DNA from: Cycas panzhihuaensis
Taxonomy: Eukaryota; Cycadophyta
Assembly (NCBI GenBank): GCA_023213395.1
Contig: CM041465.1
Coordinates: forward strand, 33,921,741 to 33,985,740
DNA length: 64,000 bases
Direction of reading: 5' to 3'
Shown: piece by piece, positions 45,037-56,044 of the stretch
Layout of the letters: every line of letters begins with the position of its first letter
Position numbering within the stretch: the stretch's first letter is position 1
Notes under the pieces: model-generated
The model's input: the letters and a program-made list of their open reading frames with translations, nothing else
Told to the model about the DNA's origin: nothing
The model's database searches: none
Position numbers and translations under genes: made by a program

Positions 45037-45068
<32 letters not shown>

Positions 45069-45536
45069 GACAAAAAAAGAAGAGTGAAAAAAAAAAACTC
45101 CACTTAATCATGCTTTCTAGTACTCCTTTATAGCAAAAAAAGTATTATTAAAATTTAAATACCTTAGTTTGATCAACACTTCTTGCTGTTCATTTAGCAC
45201 TAGGGTAGTTTTTACAGCCATTTTTCATGTTTATCAGTACCCAGGCTACCCATGGACCCTACCAGTAAAAAAAATTACTTAAAACTCACCTACTCCATCT
45301 TAACAAGGTTTTCATACTTATTTTAGTGCACTAGGTAAATCCATTGTACGTTGGGATCAACTAGATATACATACCCCAGCCCATGTCCCCCTCTCATCCC
45401 CTCACTTAACCCCCATCTTCTTTAAATCCCCTTCTTTCTATCTATCCCCACTTCATCATTCTATTGTTTCTTCCTCTTCCCAGTTCATACAATCCCATTC
45501 TTCTTCTCCCATATAAGCTAGTGTTCATAATCAACG
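44249..45536 (+). other. G leader
   Basis: It holds the conserved block (about 44625-44930; 'gctaagcacattgtgactt', 'agtatgcctccacatacctt') also present in Gy1 and C. An (AG)n run of about 26 bp is at 45036-45062. Polypyrimidine-rich sequence near 45410-45510 leads to the gag start. Confidence 0.7.
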
Positions 45537-45814
45537 ATGGTAACCAAATAAAATGATAAACTCTAACAACTTGAAAGCAATTTCATAACCATTAAGGATG
45601 AATTTCATATCATGCAAGAACAACTCATCAATAACAATGACCAAAATACAAAAGAATTTGTAGACCTAGAAGGTGAATTTTCAAACATTAAGATTGATAT
45701 TGCAAAATCCTCACAGTTACTCTAACAACTTATCAACCAAGGAAGTATCTCAAATTCAATAGGGCCAACCAATTAATAGCAGATTCCACCACCTCCTCCA
45801 TTTTAAAATTAATC
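45537..45814 (+). pseudogene. G gag N-terminus
   Basis: It starts at 45537 (MVTK, then a stop). Readable text is 'LESNFITIKDEFHIMQEQLI', 'NNNDQNTKEFVDLEGEFSNI', a coiled-coil-like N-terminus typical of plant gypsy gag, then a Pro-rich run near 45783-45800. It is cut near 45815 by copia B2. Confidence 0.7.
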
Positions 45815-45837
45815 CATGATAGTTACCCTTCTCTCAT

Positions 45838-47405
45838 AATGGCTAAAATAATGGCCAATAATGATCCTAAAACTTTTAAACAAGTAAGCAATAATCCTAT
45901 ATAGTAGCAAGCCATGTAAATTAAAATTGATGCTTTAAATAAAAATTCAACTTAGGATCTTGTTTCACTTCCACTAGGGAAAAATATAGTTGATTGTGAT
46001 TAGATTTATCAAACCAAATACAATTCAACAGGTGTTGTTGAAAAGTACAAAGCTTGCTTAGTTATGAAAGGATTCTCTCAAATCGATGGTATAGACTATA
46101 ATGAAACTTGCACACATGTTGCAAAGATGAATACTATTAAAACTATTATTGCCCTAGTAGTAAAATTCAGTTGGAAAATCCATCAAATGGATGTTAAGAG
46201 CGCTTTTTTAAATGGTGATCTCAAAGAAGAGATCTACATGACTCAACTGCCTAGTTTTATTAATAATCCTAGTTTAGTTTGTAAACTAAAGAAATCAATC
46301 TATGGATTGAAATAAGCTCCTCGTGCTTGGTATACGAAAGTTAATGACTACCTAATTTAAATTAGATAAACTAGATGTATCAGTGATCCAAATCTTTATT
46401 TCAAATATGAAAACAAGACTCTTACCATATTAATCCTCTATGTCGATGATATCATCATCACCGGATCTTCAAACAATAACATTCATCAACTAAAAACAAC
46501 CTTAATGAATAAATTTGAAAGGACTGATCTAGGTCTTCTACACTATTTTCTCAGATTACAAATTTACTAACATGATTAAAAAAGAACCATATCCTAACCA
46601 AAGTACATTGTAGACTTAATCAAAAGATTTAACATGGAAAATGCTAAACCTACTTATAATCCCTTACAATCATGAGTTAAGTTATCTACTAATTGTTCTA
46701 TACGACTTTACGATCCAACTTTATACAGACAGCTTATTGGAAACCTTATTTATTTAACACATACCCAACCTTATATATCCTATGATATTGGTTTATGTTC
46801 GTATTATATGCAAAAACCACATGAATCACACTGGAAAGCTGTTAAATGTATTCTTCAATATCTTCAAAATAGTAATTTTTATGGCCTAACTTATAATTCT
46901 TGCAGTAATCCTCTAATCTTAATAGGGTATACTAATTCAGATTGAGCAGACGACTCAAATAGCCATAAGTCAACAGTAAGTTATGTGTTTTTTCTAGATT
47001 CCTCACCTATCACATGGTTTAGTAAAAAAATGTAGACTCTAGTTTTATTAACAACCAAAGCTGAATATCGAGCACTTGTTGAAGTAAGCAAAGAAGTACT
47101 TTAAATCAAATCTCTCTTAAATGAAATTGGTCTGTTTCTTAACTCTTCTATAGAAATTAGAGTTGATAATCAATGTGCTATTGTTATTGCTACAATTTAG
47201 TTGCTCATTCTAGAACTAAACATATAGAATTATATCAACATTTTATTCATAATCTTGTTACTGATAATATTATTCATTTGTCTTATTGTCCTATAGATTT
47301 ACAGGTTGCTGATATCCTTACCAAATCATTGACTAAAGTCAAGCTTTTAAACTTGTGTGATTTGTTAAAGATAAAAGAAGTCTCCATCAAAGGGGGATTA
47401 ATATG
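45838..47405 (+). pseudogene. B2 reverse transcriptase and RNase H
   Basis: Open stretch 46064-46315 ends at a TAA (46313-46315) replacing the LKQAP Gln; 'APRAWYTKVNDYL' continues behind it. The catalytic YVDD at 46439-46450 is intact, then 'TGSSNNNIHQLKTTLMNKFE' and 'LGLLHYFLRLQIY'. RNase H: 'GYTNSD*ADDSNSHKST', 'LTTKAEYRALVEVSKE'-type text and an open stretch 47173-47406 with 'SRTKHIELYQHFIHNLVTDN' and 'LQVADILTKSLTKVKL'. Confidence 0.9.
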
Positions 47406-47450
47406 ATAAAGACCTTCTTTATCTTCTATATTGTATAAAAGCTAACATTA

Positions 47451-47458
47451 AAGGGGGA
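47451..47458 (+). promoter_or_regulatory. B2 polypurine tract
   Basis: AAGGGGGA just before TGTTAGGAAT. A similar tract, 'aaagggggat', is at 47390-47399. Confidence 0.85.
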
Positions 47459-47910
47459 TGTTAGGAATATTAATGTTAGCTTTATGTCACATGTTAATGT
47501 TGTAATTGTAAGTTATTAAATTTAGTTTTATAAAGTTAATATTTAATAATTATCAATCATGTAAGTTCATTGAAATGAGTAACTGCCCATTTCAACAAAC
47601 CTCTTACTCCTTAAAAAGCTCCTCCTAGAATCTAGGAGGTTGTCTAGAGGAGACTGTCAGGTTGTCTTAAGCCTATCTTAAGGTTAGTTTTACTTTTGTC
47701 TGGTATATAAGCAGTTTTCATGTTTAGGTATAATTTTCATAGATATGTAAAATTTTTAGTCAATAAAATTATCTTTAAGAGGTGGTTTTTCTTCCCTAAA
47801 AGGGGTTTTTCACCTGCCAATAATGTGTACCTATGCAATATCATTTCCTCACTATGATTGCTCAAGTTTTTAGATCCTATTGATATTGTACATGTTACTT
47901 TTCTTCTACA
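47459..47910 (+). repeat. B2 3' LTR
   Basis: 452 bp from TGTTAGG to TTCTACA. It resembles the B LTRs in order ('ttcattgaaatgagtaactgc', 'gaggtggtttttcttcccta', 'aaggggtttttcacctgcc'). It has a perfect 9+1+9 palindrome at 47621-47639. Confidence 0.88.
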
Positions 47911-48428
47911 TCTTTTAATTAGAGGACCAAATACCATTCTAGGGGTCTAATGGCTATAAGCTATAGGAGCCTATAGTACTAATAACACCCCCACAAATCT
48001 ATTTATACTTTTCAAAGATCATACTAGGAAAGCCTATAACTTCCATAGCATTCGACCATCTCTTAGTTAGAAATACTAAAAAAATTAGCTTAGGATTTAT
48101 AGCACATCTTAACAATATTAAAGTACTACCCTCAATACACCCCAATAATTTACAACTCTTCACCCTAATTCATAATGTCCTTCATACTTTTTGTTTCAAT
48201 AAAATTCCATCCACTACTTCCCAAATATTCTTCCCTATCCATAATAAAGAATAAGTTATCATTGGCTCCTCTGATAGCATTTGAGCTCAACACAACATAT
48301 CTGAGTTCCATGTCAAATGGGTCAGCTCCAAATTAGAAGTAAAAAAAATGGGAACTAGTAGAAGAGTTTGTCTATTAGCTTTAACATCATCTAAACATTG
48401 AGGACTTAACATATTAGGGGAGGGGACA
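47911..48428 (+). pseudogene. J: scrap of gypsy protease joined to a pol C-terminus
   Basis: Near 47925-47960 the text 'ILGV*WL*AIGAYSTN' matches the end of a gypsy protease (ILGxQWL). Around 48285-48420 'AQHNISEFHVKWVSS' and, in another frame, 'LNIEDLTY' then 'GRGHV' resemble the end of a gypsy pol. RT, RNase H and integrase are missing between them, so it is internally deleted. The end 'ttaggggagggga' works as a polypurine tract. The first part may be the right flank of B2. Confidence 0.6.
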
Positions 48429-48880
48429 TGTGACATAACTATCGTAACCATAGTACCTAACTGTTAGCACATGTGAACATATGATATAACATTTAGTGCT
48501 AGACCTTAACATGTATGCAAGCTGCCTACTTTTGCTTATAGTATTTGTTTGGAGCAGCCACACTTATCTATATAAGGCCTCATAGAAGTAAAGTAAGGTT
48601 TATCATGTATTCAATATATTATATATTTGGCATATTATAATACTACATTAGTTGTATTTAGTGCTTTATTCTATATTTAGTTCTCTTATGGAAACAATGG
48701 TTATGTTACTACTTTTATATTCTAATCATTGTGTTCTTTAAGCTCTTTTCTTTCGTATATTGTGATGATTTTTAGGATAGGTACGTCCCATTATCTATTT
48801 TATCTTTAAAGTCTCTTAATGACTCAGATATGATCAGCAATGTGTAGGCCTCTAATTGACTCAAGTAGTCCCAAATCATT
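48429..48880 (+). repeat. J 3' LTR (right end unknown)
   Basis: It starts TGTGACATAACT after a polypurine tract. It shares only the first dozen bases with the G LTR. A TATA-like 'tctatataagg' is near 48571. Confidence 0.5.
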
Positions 48881-50204
48881 TTAGATGCATTTTGATGTAG
48901 GTTTAATCTTTTCTTACAAATATAAAGCTATGCTACAAGAAGGGATGAGAAAGCATGACTAAAATATAGCTTTTAAACATAGAGAGCAATACAAAGGGAA
49001 AAAATACTTACATATTTAAGTAGTCTACTTTTAAATTCTTGGGTGTGATACAATTTTCTAACTTTTAAACTCAAGGAATCACAAAGTCTAAATTCATGTA
49101 ATAATAAGGTTATAGGTATATTAACTCAAAAATAAATGGAAAAATGAGGGAGTTTGATAAATTAAATATACATACTAAATTAAATTTATATATTAACAGA
49201 CTTAATGGGGAAGTTAATAAGTTAAGTGGAGGAATTAATGAAAATCTTCTTTTTCATAGTGGACTTACACCTATACCCACACACTTATATTAATACTTGG
49301 TGCTTTATCCATATAGTCATGAGATGTAAGACACACTATGTGGGAGTGTTTATTTCACTTAGACTCACACTTGCATGTTGAGCAATTCCCACATCACTTC
49401 CCAACTTTCCTTGCAAGATGTGAGACACGAGAATGCTTTCCTAAAAATTTCTAAGTATCAAATCAAAACACTTCTCCCTTTACTATCTCCAATGGTTTAT
49501 ATTAAAATAAACATTTTGATCTAATGGCTCTTACTTGTTCTCCAATTTACCATATCCTTGAAAGGTTCTCTATAATTGAACAATGATGGTATTATTAACT
49601 AATATGATATGATGGTCTAGATGCCTTAACTATATTGCATTTTCACATAGCCCACATCTCATGCTTTATTTTAACTTTGAACTACTGATATGTAGGAAGC
49701 AGGTAAAAAATACCATAAAAACTTCTAAGGTATAAGCCTTCTTGCCTTGCTTCTTCAGTGAAAGCTTCAATCTCCTTACGGATCCATCTTCAAGCTTCTG
49801 TTTCTACTCAAAATCAAGTGAACTCATTTGACTATTTTTTCTATAAAAGTGGCCTATTCTTGTTCCTATTTTTACTTGGATTATCTTTGTATTGTGAAGA
49901 TGGTCACAAAGTGAAAATGGCAAACATGATAAACTTTTTTGATCAAAATTTATTGTCTGCACCCTTCTATGGGTAAGAAGTTAAAAGATATAAAGGATGG
50001 AGTATTCATATATTATAATAAGTGATTACTCATGCTTGATGATTTATAAGTGGAGATATTTATTCATAGGAAGATAAGTAATAAAAAAAAAAATTAATTG
50101 ATATTTACAGGTGATTTGAGAGGAAGAAGATAAGTGATCTAAAATATTTCTCTTATTTTTTAAGATAATTGAGATGTTTTATAGATTAAAAATTTATAGG
50201 GGAG
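48881..50204. other. AT-rich DNA, no gene recognised
   Basis: No domain was identified. An open frame at 49758-49976 (72 codons) has no known motif. The last 20 bp ('atttataggggag') look like a polypurine tract before LTR L, so part of this region may be the dead 3' end of an element. Confidence 0.4.
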
Positions 50205-50696
50205 TGTTGTATATAATATTTAATTAGTGATAGTTAAGTTATAGATATGATGAAATCAAGTTGATACTAAATAATTGGTTAATATAAAGGTTCTTACACA
50301 TGATATTCTTGGTTAATATATGGTGATACATTATTGGTTGATGATAATGACATAAATCTATATAAGAGGATGTATATTGAAAGGCATAGTATATCACCAA
50401 ATTATCCTTATGAGATTAGTGACTCATGGACATATTATATATCATTCATTAATGGGATCTCATACATAGTTTGAAAAGTAGTTTTTCCCACTAGGGTTTT
50501 CCATTATAAATCTTGTGTCATGTATTGATTATATATTTGATTCACTGATTGCACTTATGATATCCTTGATATGGTTTATTAATCATGTGAATGAATTATG
50601 CTTCCATGTACACACACACACACATATTCTTATACATAAATATGTTTTATGATGTGGTATCATTTTTTTACATAAGTTGTTCTTATAAACTTACCA
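50205..50696 (+). repeat. L: LTR with polypurine tract before and primer site after
   Basis: 492 bp, from TGTTGTATATAAT to CTTACCA. It is followed at 50697 by TGGTATTAGAGCATG (primer-site type) and preceded by 'taggggag'. It includes a (CA)n run near 50611-50624. Having both signals means either a 5' LTR that landed next to a purine tract, or an LTR shared by two tandem copies. Confidence 0.65.
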
Positions 50697-51543
50697 TGGT
50701 ATTAGAGCATGTGCAATAATTCTAATATCAGCAAACTCCTTGATTAAGTAAAGAAAGTTGCTTTAATACAACTATTAAATCCTAATTATTTAGATATCAT
50801 AAAATATACAAATTATAATTATTGAAAAAAAATATAAGAATTAAAATTACTTGCAAAGTTAAGACACTATAACATCGATAAAGGTATTCATTGAGTAATA
50901 TTATTAATTGGTAATATCCATAAAATGTAAAAGGTTTAGAATCTAATTGTAATAATGAGATGAAAGTAAAGGGGGGTGACCAAAAGATCATTCTTAAAAG
51001 GCAAGTTAATCTTTAAAAGGCTAAATCCCATAAAGGATTAAAACTTAAAGGAGTTAATAAAGAAAATCTAAATAATGATCTACAATTGGAGAGCCTAGCA
51101 TTTATTTCTAATGAGCAAGCCCTCCATGTAATCTTTTATTATATCAACCTCTTAATTAATTAAGGCTAATGTGTATAAGGTAGCTTAAGCTATAATTAGT
51201 TATTAAAATAATATGTGTTTCATTACATTACATTATTTTATAAAGTGCATTTAATAATGTTAATATTGTGCACTTTATATTAATGAGACAACTAATGAGA
51301 GGTTAGTTACTCTCATGTAGCTTCCTCAACTCCTTGACATACTCCTTAAATTAAGGAGTGGATTATTGTCTCATTGATATTTTTTAAACCAAGAGTTTTG
51401 AGGGTGATAGCATTGGAGCTTTAGAGCATGTATTATAGGTAAATTAATATAAGTAATTTTCATTAACTTCACTTTTGTAATTTCTCATTCTCTCTTTCTC
51501 TTTTTTAAGTTTTAATGTAGTCTAATTCAATGTTTCTCTTACA
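50697..51543 (+). other. L leader and K 5' LTR (boundary unresolved)
   Basis: It begins with the L primer site (50697-50711). It ends with CTCTTACA at 51543, directly before another primer site, so a K LTR must end there. I could not fix its start. A purine tract 'aaaggggggtg' is at 50970-50980. A perfect 8+1+8 palindrome is at 51342-51358. Confidence 0.5.
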
Positions 51544-51555
51544 TGATATTAGAGC
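51544..51555 (+). promoter_or_regulatory. K primer-binding site
   Basis: TGATATTAGAGC followed by CC, the initiator Met-tRNA type with two transitions. Confidence 0.7.
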
Positions 51556-52430
51556 CCATGGTTCATTTTGTAGGAATTTTCTTAATTTTTTGTCATAAAC
51601 CATATCTTTCAAGCATTATTATTGTTGTATAATGGTTCTTTGTGACTTTTTATAGATTTTATGCAAACCCATAAGGGTTTCAAATAGAAAAATGAGATAT
51701 TTTTTTATGGTTGGGCAACTTTGAGATAAGTGGGCACTCAAAACTCAGTATCTTTACAATTTTTATCACTGTGGATTTGTTCTAGACTCATTAGAGGTTC
51801 ATTTTGTAGTAAACTTAGCTTCAAAAATGAGATTTTTTTCCCTCATTTTATTTTAGGAAGCATTAGAAGTTGGAGGGATTATAAACTTTATTTCAGCTTA
51901 ACTTTCATTATCTATGATCATTTTTTTCTTGTGTATAAGGTTGAAGATATATAGATCATAGTCAATAACCTCAGAATTGAATATTCATTACTGAATTTCA
52001 TTATTATTTGACTCTAATGAATGGATTGACCTCAATGGTCATGCATAATTTTTTTGACATCTATGAATTTTTAAACCACACATAGTTGAATTTGATATAT
52101 TTTTCACTTATCTAAAGTTTTAAACTTTATATTAGTGAAATTAAGTTATTTTGCATGTTTTTTGGGGTCTGCACTTTATTTGTTAGCGCACAATCACATA
52201 GTAAAGGGGGCTTTAATGCCCAAAAGGTGTTATTTACTATAAGTTATCTATTTGACTCTCATTTTCAAAAATTTAAATTGTAGTAATTATATTTTAAGAT
52301 GTGCTTTGATAATTTGAGCTCAAATTTGTAAATAGACCTTGTAATCTTCGAACATTCTTATAAACTCATACTTGTGGTCATGATTTTATTATAGTTTTTA
52401 TCATTATATCTAGTGTGAACATAGTTGGTT
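51556..52430 (+). other. K leader
   Basis: Non-coding sequence between primer site and gag. An open frame at 51730-51954 has no known motif. Confidence 0.45.
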
Positions 52431-53560
52431 ACATTATATCAGAGTCACAAAAGACTAAATGGCAAAAATTATGTAATATGGAAGTATATAATATCCAATA
52501 TCCTAGCTGTAAAATGATTAATAAAAGTAATTAAAGGTAAAGAACCTAAGCTAGTTTAGATAACACCTCAAGCTATAACAACTATTGAAATATCTCCTAG
52601 ATCAACCTCAATAACTTCAATAGCAATAGCTAAAGATGTAGAAGACTGGGAGAATAAAGATTGAGAGGCATTAGTGATTATTAGTACGTCTATTATAGAT
52701 GAACTATTCACACACTTACAAGGTAAGAGAACATTAGTAGAAGCATAGAAAACACTAAAAGATATGTATGAAACCAAAAATAAAACTAATTTTATACCTT
52801 AGGAATTAATTATATACTTGTAAAATACCAGATAATGACTTTATCTCCGTCCATTTACAAATACCTAAGGAGATTAAAGATCAACTAATTACAATTGGTG
52901 AGAAAGTTAAGGAGAGAGAACTTATGAGCATAACTTTAGATAGCCTCTATGAAAGCTATTACATTTATTTCATTAGCTTGTACTTGATAAAGAGATCTTA
53001 ACCTTTAAGATTTAAAGAATTGGATGGACTTCTCTTGCATGAAGAATAGTGCATAGGTGGATATGTTGGTAACAATACTTGAATGGTATTGACTTATTAG
53101 TTTACAAAGAAATTATAGTTGAATGCTCTTAAACAAGCTCAATCTCTCTCTCTTAACATAAGTGAGTCTAAAGAGAAGAAGGATATCATGTGTACGTACT
53201 ACAAAAAGACTAATCACTTTAAAAAGTACAATTAGAAGAGAAAGATGGATAAAAAGAAGAAGGGTATTAGTAAAACCATAAATCTATTTATCAATGATAA
53301 AAACGTCTTTATGTTCAATGTTATTTTTGGCACTTTAGGTACTTGGTACATTGATTTAGGAGCCTCAAATCATATTACCTTTCATAAGGAATAGTTTAAG
53401 AAACTCAATAAAGAAAATAATTCAATCATAATTTTTGGTGATAGTAGTTATCATAAAGTAGTAAGCAAAGATACAATTGTTCTTAGGTAATCTAGAATAA
53501 TATTAACATCTCTGATGTGTTGTATGTACCATATTTTAAATATAACTTACTTTTTGTAAG
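52430..53560 (+). pseudogene. K gag and protease
   Basis: 'LNGKNYVIWKYIISNILAVK' near 52458 is the gag N-terminal block. The zinc knuckle near 53190-53235 reads 'CTYYKKTNHFKKYN' with two Cys replaced (Tyr, Asn). The protease near 53340 has 'GTWYIDLGASNHITFHKE' with active-site D-L-G (family DSG) and 'IIIFGDSS', then 'VLYVPYFKYNLL'. Stops occur throughout. Confidence 0.8.
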
Positions 53561-53689
53561 TTGTATGACTAAACTAAATTTGAAAGAAGTAGAGATTGAT
53601 GTCATTAAGTATATCATCAAAGATGACACTTTTGTAATTACTTAAGGAGTCTAGGAGAATGACTTATATAAATTCTTTGGCTTATCTAA

Positions 53690-54560
53690 GTATAGTTTTA
53701 TTACAGCTTCATTTATTGCATTATGGCATGACCATTTTGGTCATTTGAACTACCAAAGACTTTATTTATTAAATAAATTAAAGATGGTGCTTGATATTCC
53801 TTTAGTGTAGAAAAGTAAAAAAAATTATAGTGCTTATGTATTAGGAAAATAACATAGAGAGAAATTTATCAAATCCACTTGGTAGGCTAAAGGAAATTAG
53901 AATTGGTACACTTAGATCTATGTAAACTAATCGTATTAGTTTTATATGAAACTTCATGATCTTTGTTGATGATTTGACCAAGAAAAGATGGATTTATCTT
54001 CTAAAAAATAAGTCATAAGTATTTACAAAATTTAAAGAGTTTAAAGCTGAGATAGAAAACCATTTTGAAAAGAAGATCAAAATTTTGAGAAGTGACAATA
54101 GAGGTGAATATTTGTCTCCTAGCTTCATTACTTTCTATAAGAACTATGACATCAGTTGATAATTAAAAACATATTATACACCATAGCATAATGGTATAAT
54201 CAAAAGGAAGAATTACACCTTTACTGAAATGGAAAGATATATATTTATGGCCAAAAATATACTTAATGGTTTATGGGTTGAGGTACTGAACACAATAGTA
54301 TATATCTTGAACAAAAGTCCTATTGTAGTTATTTGAAATATGAATCCTAAAGAGGCATAGATAGGAAGAAAACCCTCTATTTGTAATTTTTATGTCTTTG
54401 ATTATAATACTTATATATACATACTTGATAAAAATCAACAAATACTTGATGATAAAAGTCACAAGTGTATCCTTATAGGATATAGTGAGTCATCCAAAGC
54501 CTACAGACTTTAGAATTCCTTAAAGAAGAAGATTGTAATTAGTAGGTATGTTCTCTTTTA
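53690..54560 (+). pseudogene. K integrase with pre-integrase domain
   Basis: 'LWHDHFGHLNYQRLYLLNKL' and 'YVLGK*HREKFIKSTW' (pre-integrase), then 'HFEKKIKILRSDNRGEYLSP' (second catalytic Asp), 'HNGIIKRKNYTFTEMERYIF', 'VLNTIVYILNKSPIVV', 'HKCILIGYSESSKAYRL'. The catalytic Glu of the NGIxER block is Lys, so the triad is broken. Confidence 0.85.
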
Positions 54561-54879
54561 TAAGCTTGATAAGGATATAATTCCTACTATAAATGTTGAT
54601 ACTAAAAGCATAAAGGTAAAGAGTGGTACTAGTATGAAGAAAGAAGAGAGCAAGAAAATACCTATAGATATTCTATCTTCTTCTTCTTGTTATTCTTCTA
54701 AGTTAACCAAATGGTATACTCAAACCATAAAAATTCCAAGATTAATAATATTGATACTAGTTAAGGTGTGCAGATACACAACAAGGTAAATTTTGTTTTA
54801 ATATCTAATATCTTAAACATAAATAAACCCAAATCTTTTATTAAAGCCAAGGATATATCTCATTAGTAATCAACTATGT

Positions 54880-56030
54880 AGGAGGAGTACAACTCCATAC
54901 TAAAGAATGATACTTAGAATCTTGTTGAGTTCCCACTTGGGAAGAAGGAAATTAGTTATAAATGGGTATACAAGGTGAAGTATTGATCAAATGGTGACAT
55001 AGAAAGATACAAGGCTCAACTTGTAGCTAAGAGTTATGCTCAGACTAAAGGTGTAAACTTTGAGGAGACCCTTGTTCTTATGGTCAAAATGACCACCATT
55101 TGAATGTTGACTACCTTTGAATCTCAATCTAATTGGAAACTACACCAAATAGATGTCAATACTGTATTTTTTCATGGCATTCTTGATGAAGAAGTTCATA
55201 TGTAGCAGCCTAAAGGCTTTGTATAGATTAGCTAGGAGTGACTTATATATAGGTTCAAGAAAGCCTTATATGGGCTTAAATAGACACCAAGGGCATGGTG
55301 GCATGAATTAGACCATAACTTATACATCAAATATGAGAATGATGAGATACTTATTATTATTCTCTATGTTGATAATCTTATTTTCAAATGTAGTAGTATT
55401 TCTTAGATAGAATTTCTTTAAGATGTATATCTTGGCATTCAATATTATTACCTTAGTTTGGAATTTTGGCTAAATAAGGACAATATATTTATTTCATAAT
55501 CTAAGCATGTATACAATTTATTAAAATATTTCTATATGGAGGAGTGTAAGCTAATGGATACACCCATAGAAATTGGCCTCAAGTTGTCTGAAGAGGTAGA
55601 TGACAAGACTATTGATGCTACATTCTATAGGAAAATAATAGGGAACCTCATTTAGCTCACTAATATTAAGCCTAAAATTAGTTATGTTGTTGGTATTATA
55701 GCTCATTTTATGAGTGCTTCGTTCATCTCTTATTGGAAGGCAACAAAGGACATACTAAGGTATGTTAAGGGCACTATTAGATTTGGATTTTTGTACTCAA
55801 GAGTTGATGAGTTCAAGGTATATGGCTCTACTAACTCAAATTGGATTATAGATATTAATGATCAGAGATCAACTACAAGATTTTTATTCATGTCTAGCTC
55901 TAGTTTAATTTCTTGGTACAGTAAGAAATAAGCCACCATCTCATTGTCTTCTACAAAAGTACAGAGTATAAAGTTGTAGTTATAGCTATTTGTAAGGCAA
56001 TAGTCGAGATGATCACCCTATAGTAGAATG
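54880..56030 (+). pseudogene. K reverse transcriptase and RNase H
   Basis: 'LVEFPLGKKEISYKWVYKVK', 'YKAQLVAKSYAQTKGVNFEE', 'HQIDVNTVFFHGILDEEVH'-type text and 'KALYGLK' with a TAG (55281-55283) at the LKQAP Gln. The YxDD box is Y-V-D-N at 55365-55376. RNase H: an open stretch 55710-55931, 'YVKGTIRFGFLYSRVDEFKV', 'SNWIIDINDQRSTTRFLFMS', then 'STKVQSIKL'-like text to 'IAICKAIVEMITL' near 56015. The element stops there without polypurine tract or LTR; gypsy G follows. Confidence 0.85.
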
Positions 56031-56044
56031 CCCCACAACAAAAT

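Larger units (their letters stand above)
45815..47910 (+). mobile_element. B2: 5'-truncated copia of the B family
   Basis: It contains only RT, RNase H and the 3' LTR. Text is near-parallel to B: 'NDPKTFKQVSNNPI', 'KGFSQIDGIDYNETCTH', 'HQMDVKSAFLNGDLKEEIYM'. Gag, protease, integrase and 5' LTR are missing, so the left boundary is a deletion or truncation. It shares with B the paired polypurine tracts and LTR hairpin. Confidence 0.88.

Noticed and set aside
45036-45062. (AG)n run, and (CA)n near 50611, considered as special regulatory repeats
   Set aside because: Ordinary microsatellites without further structure.
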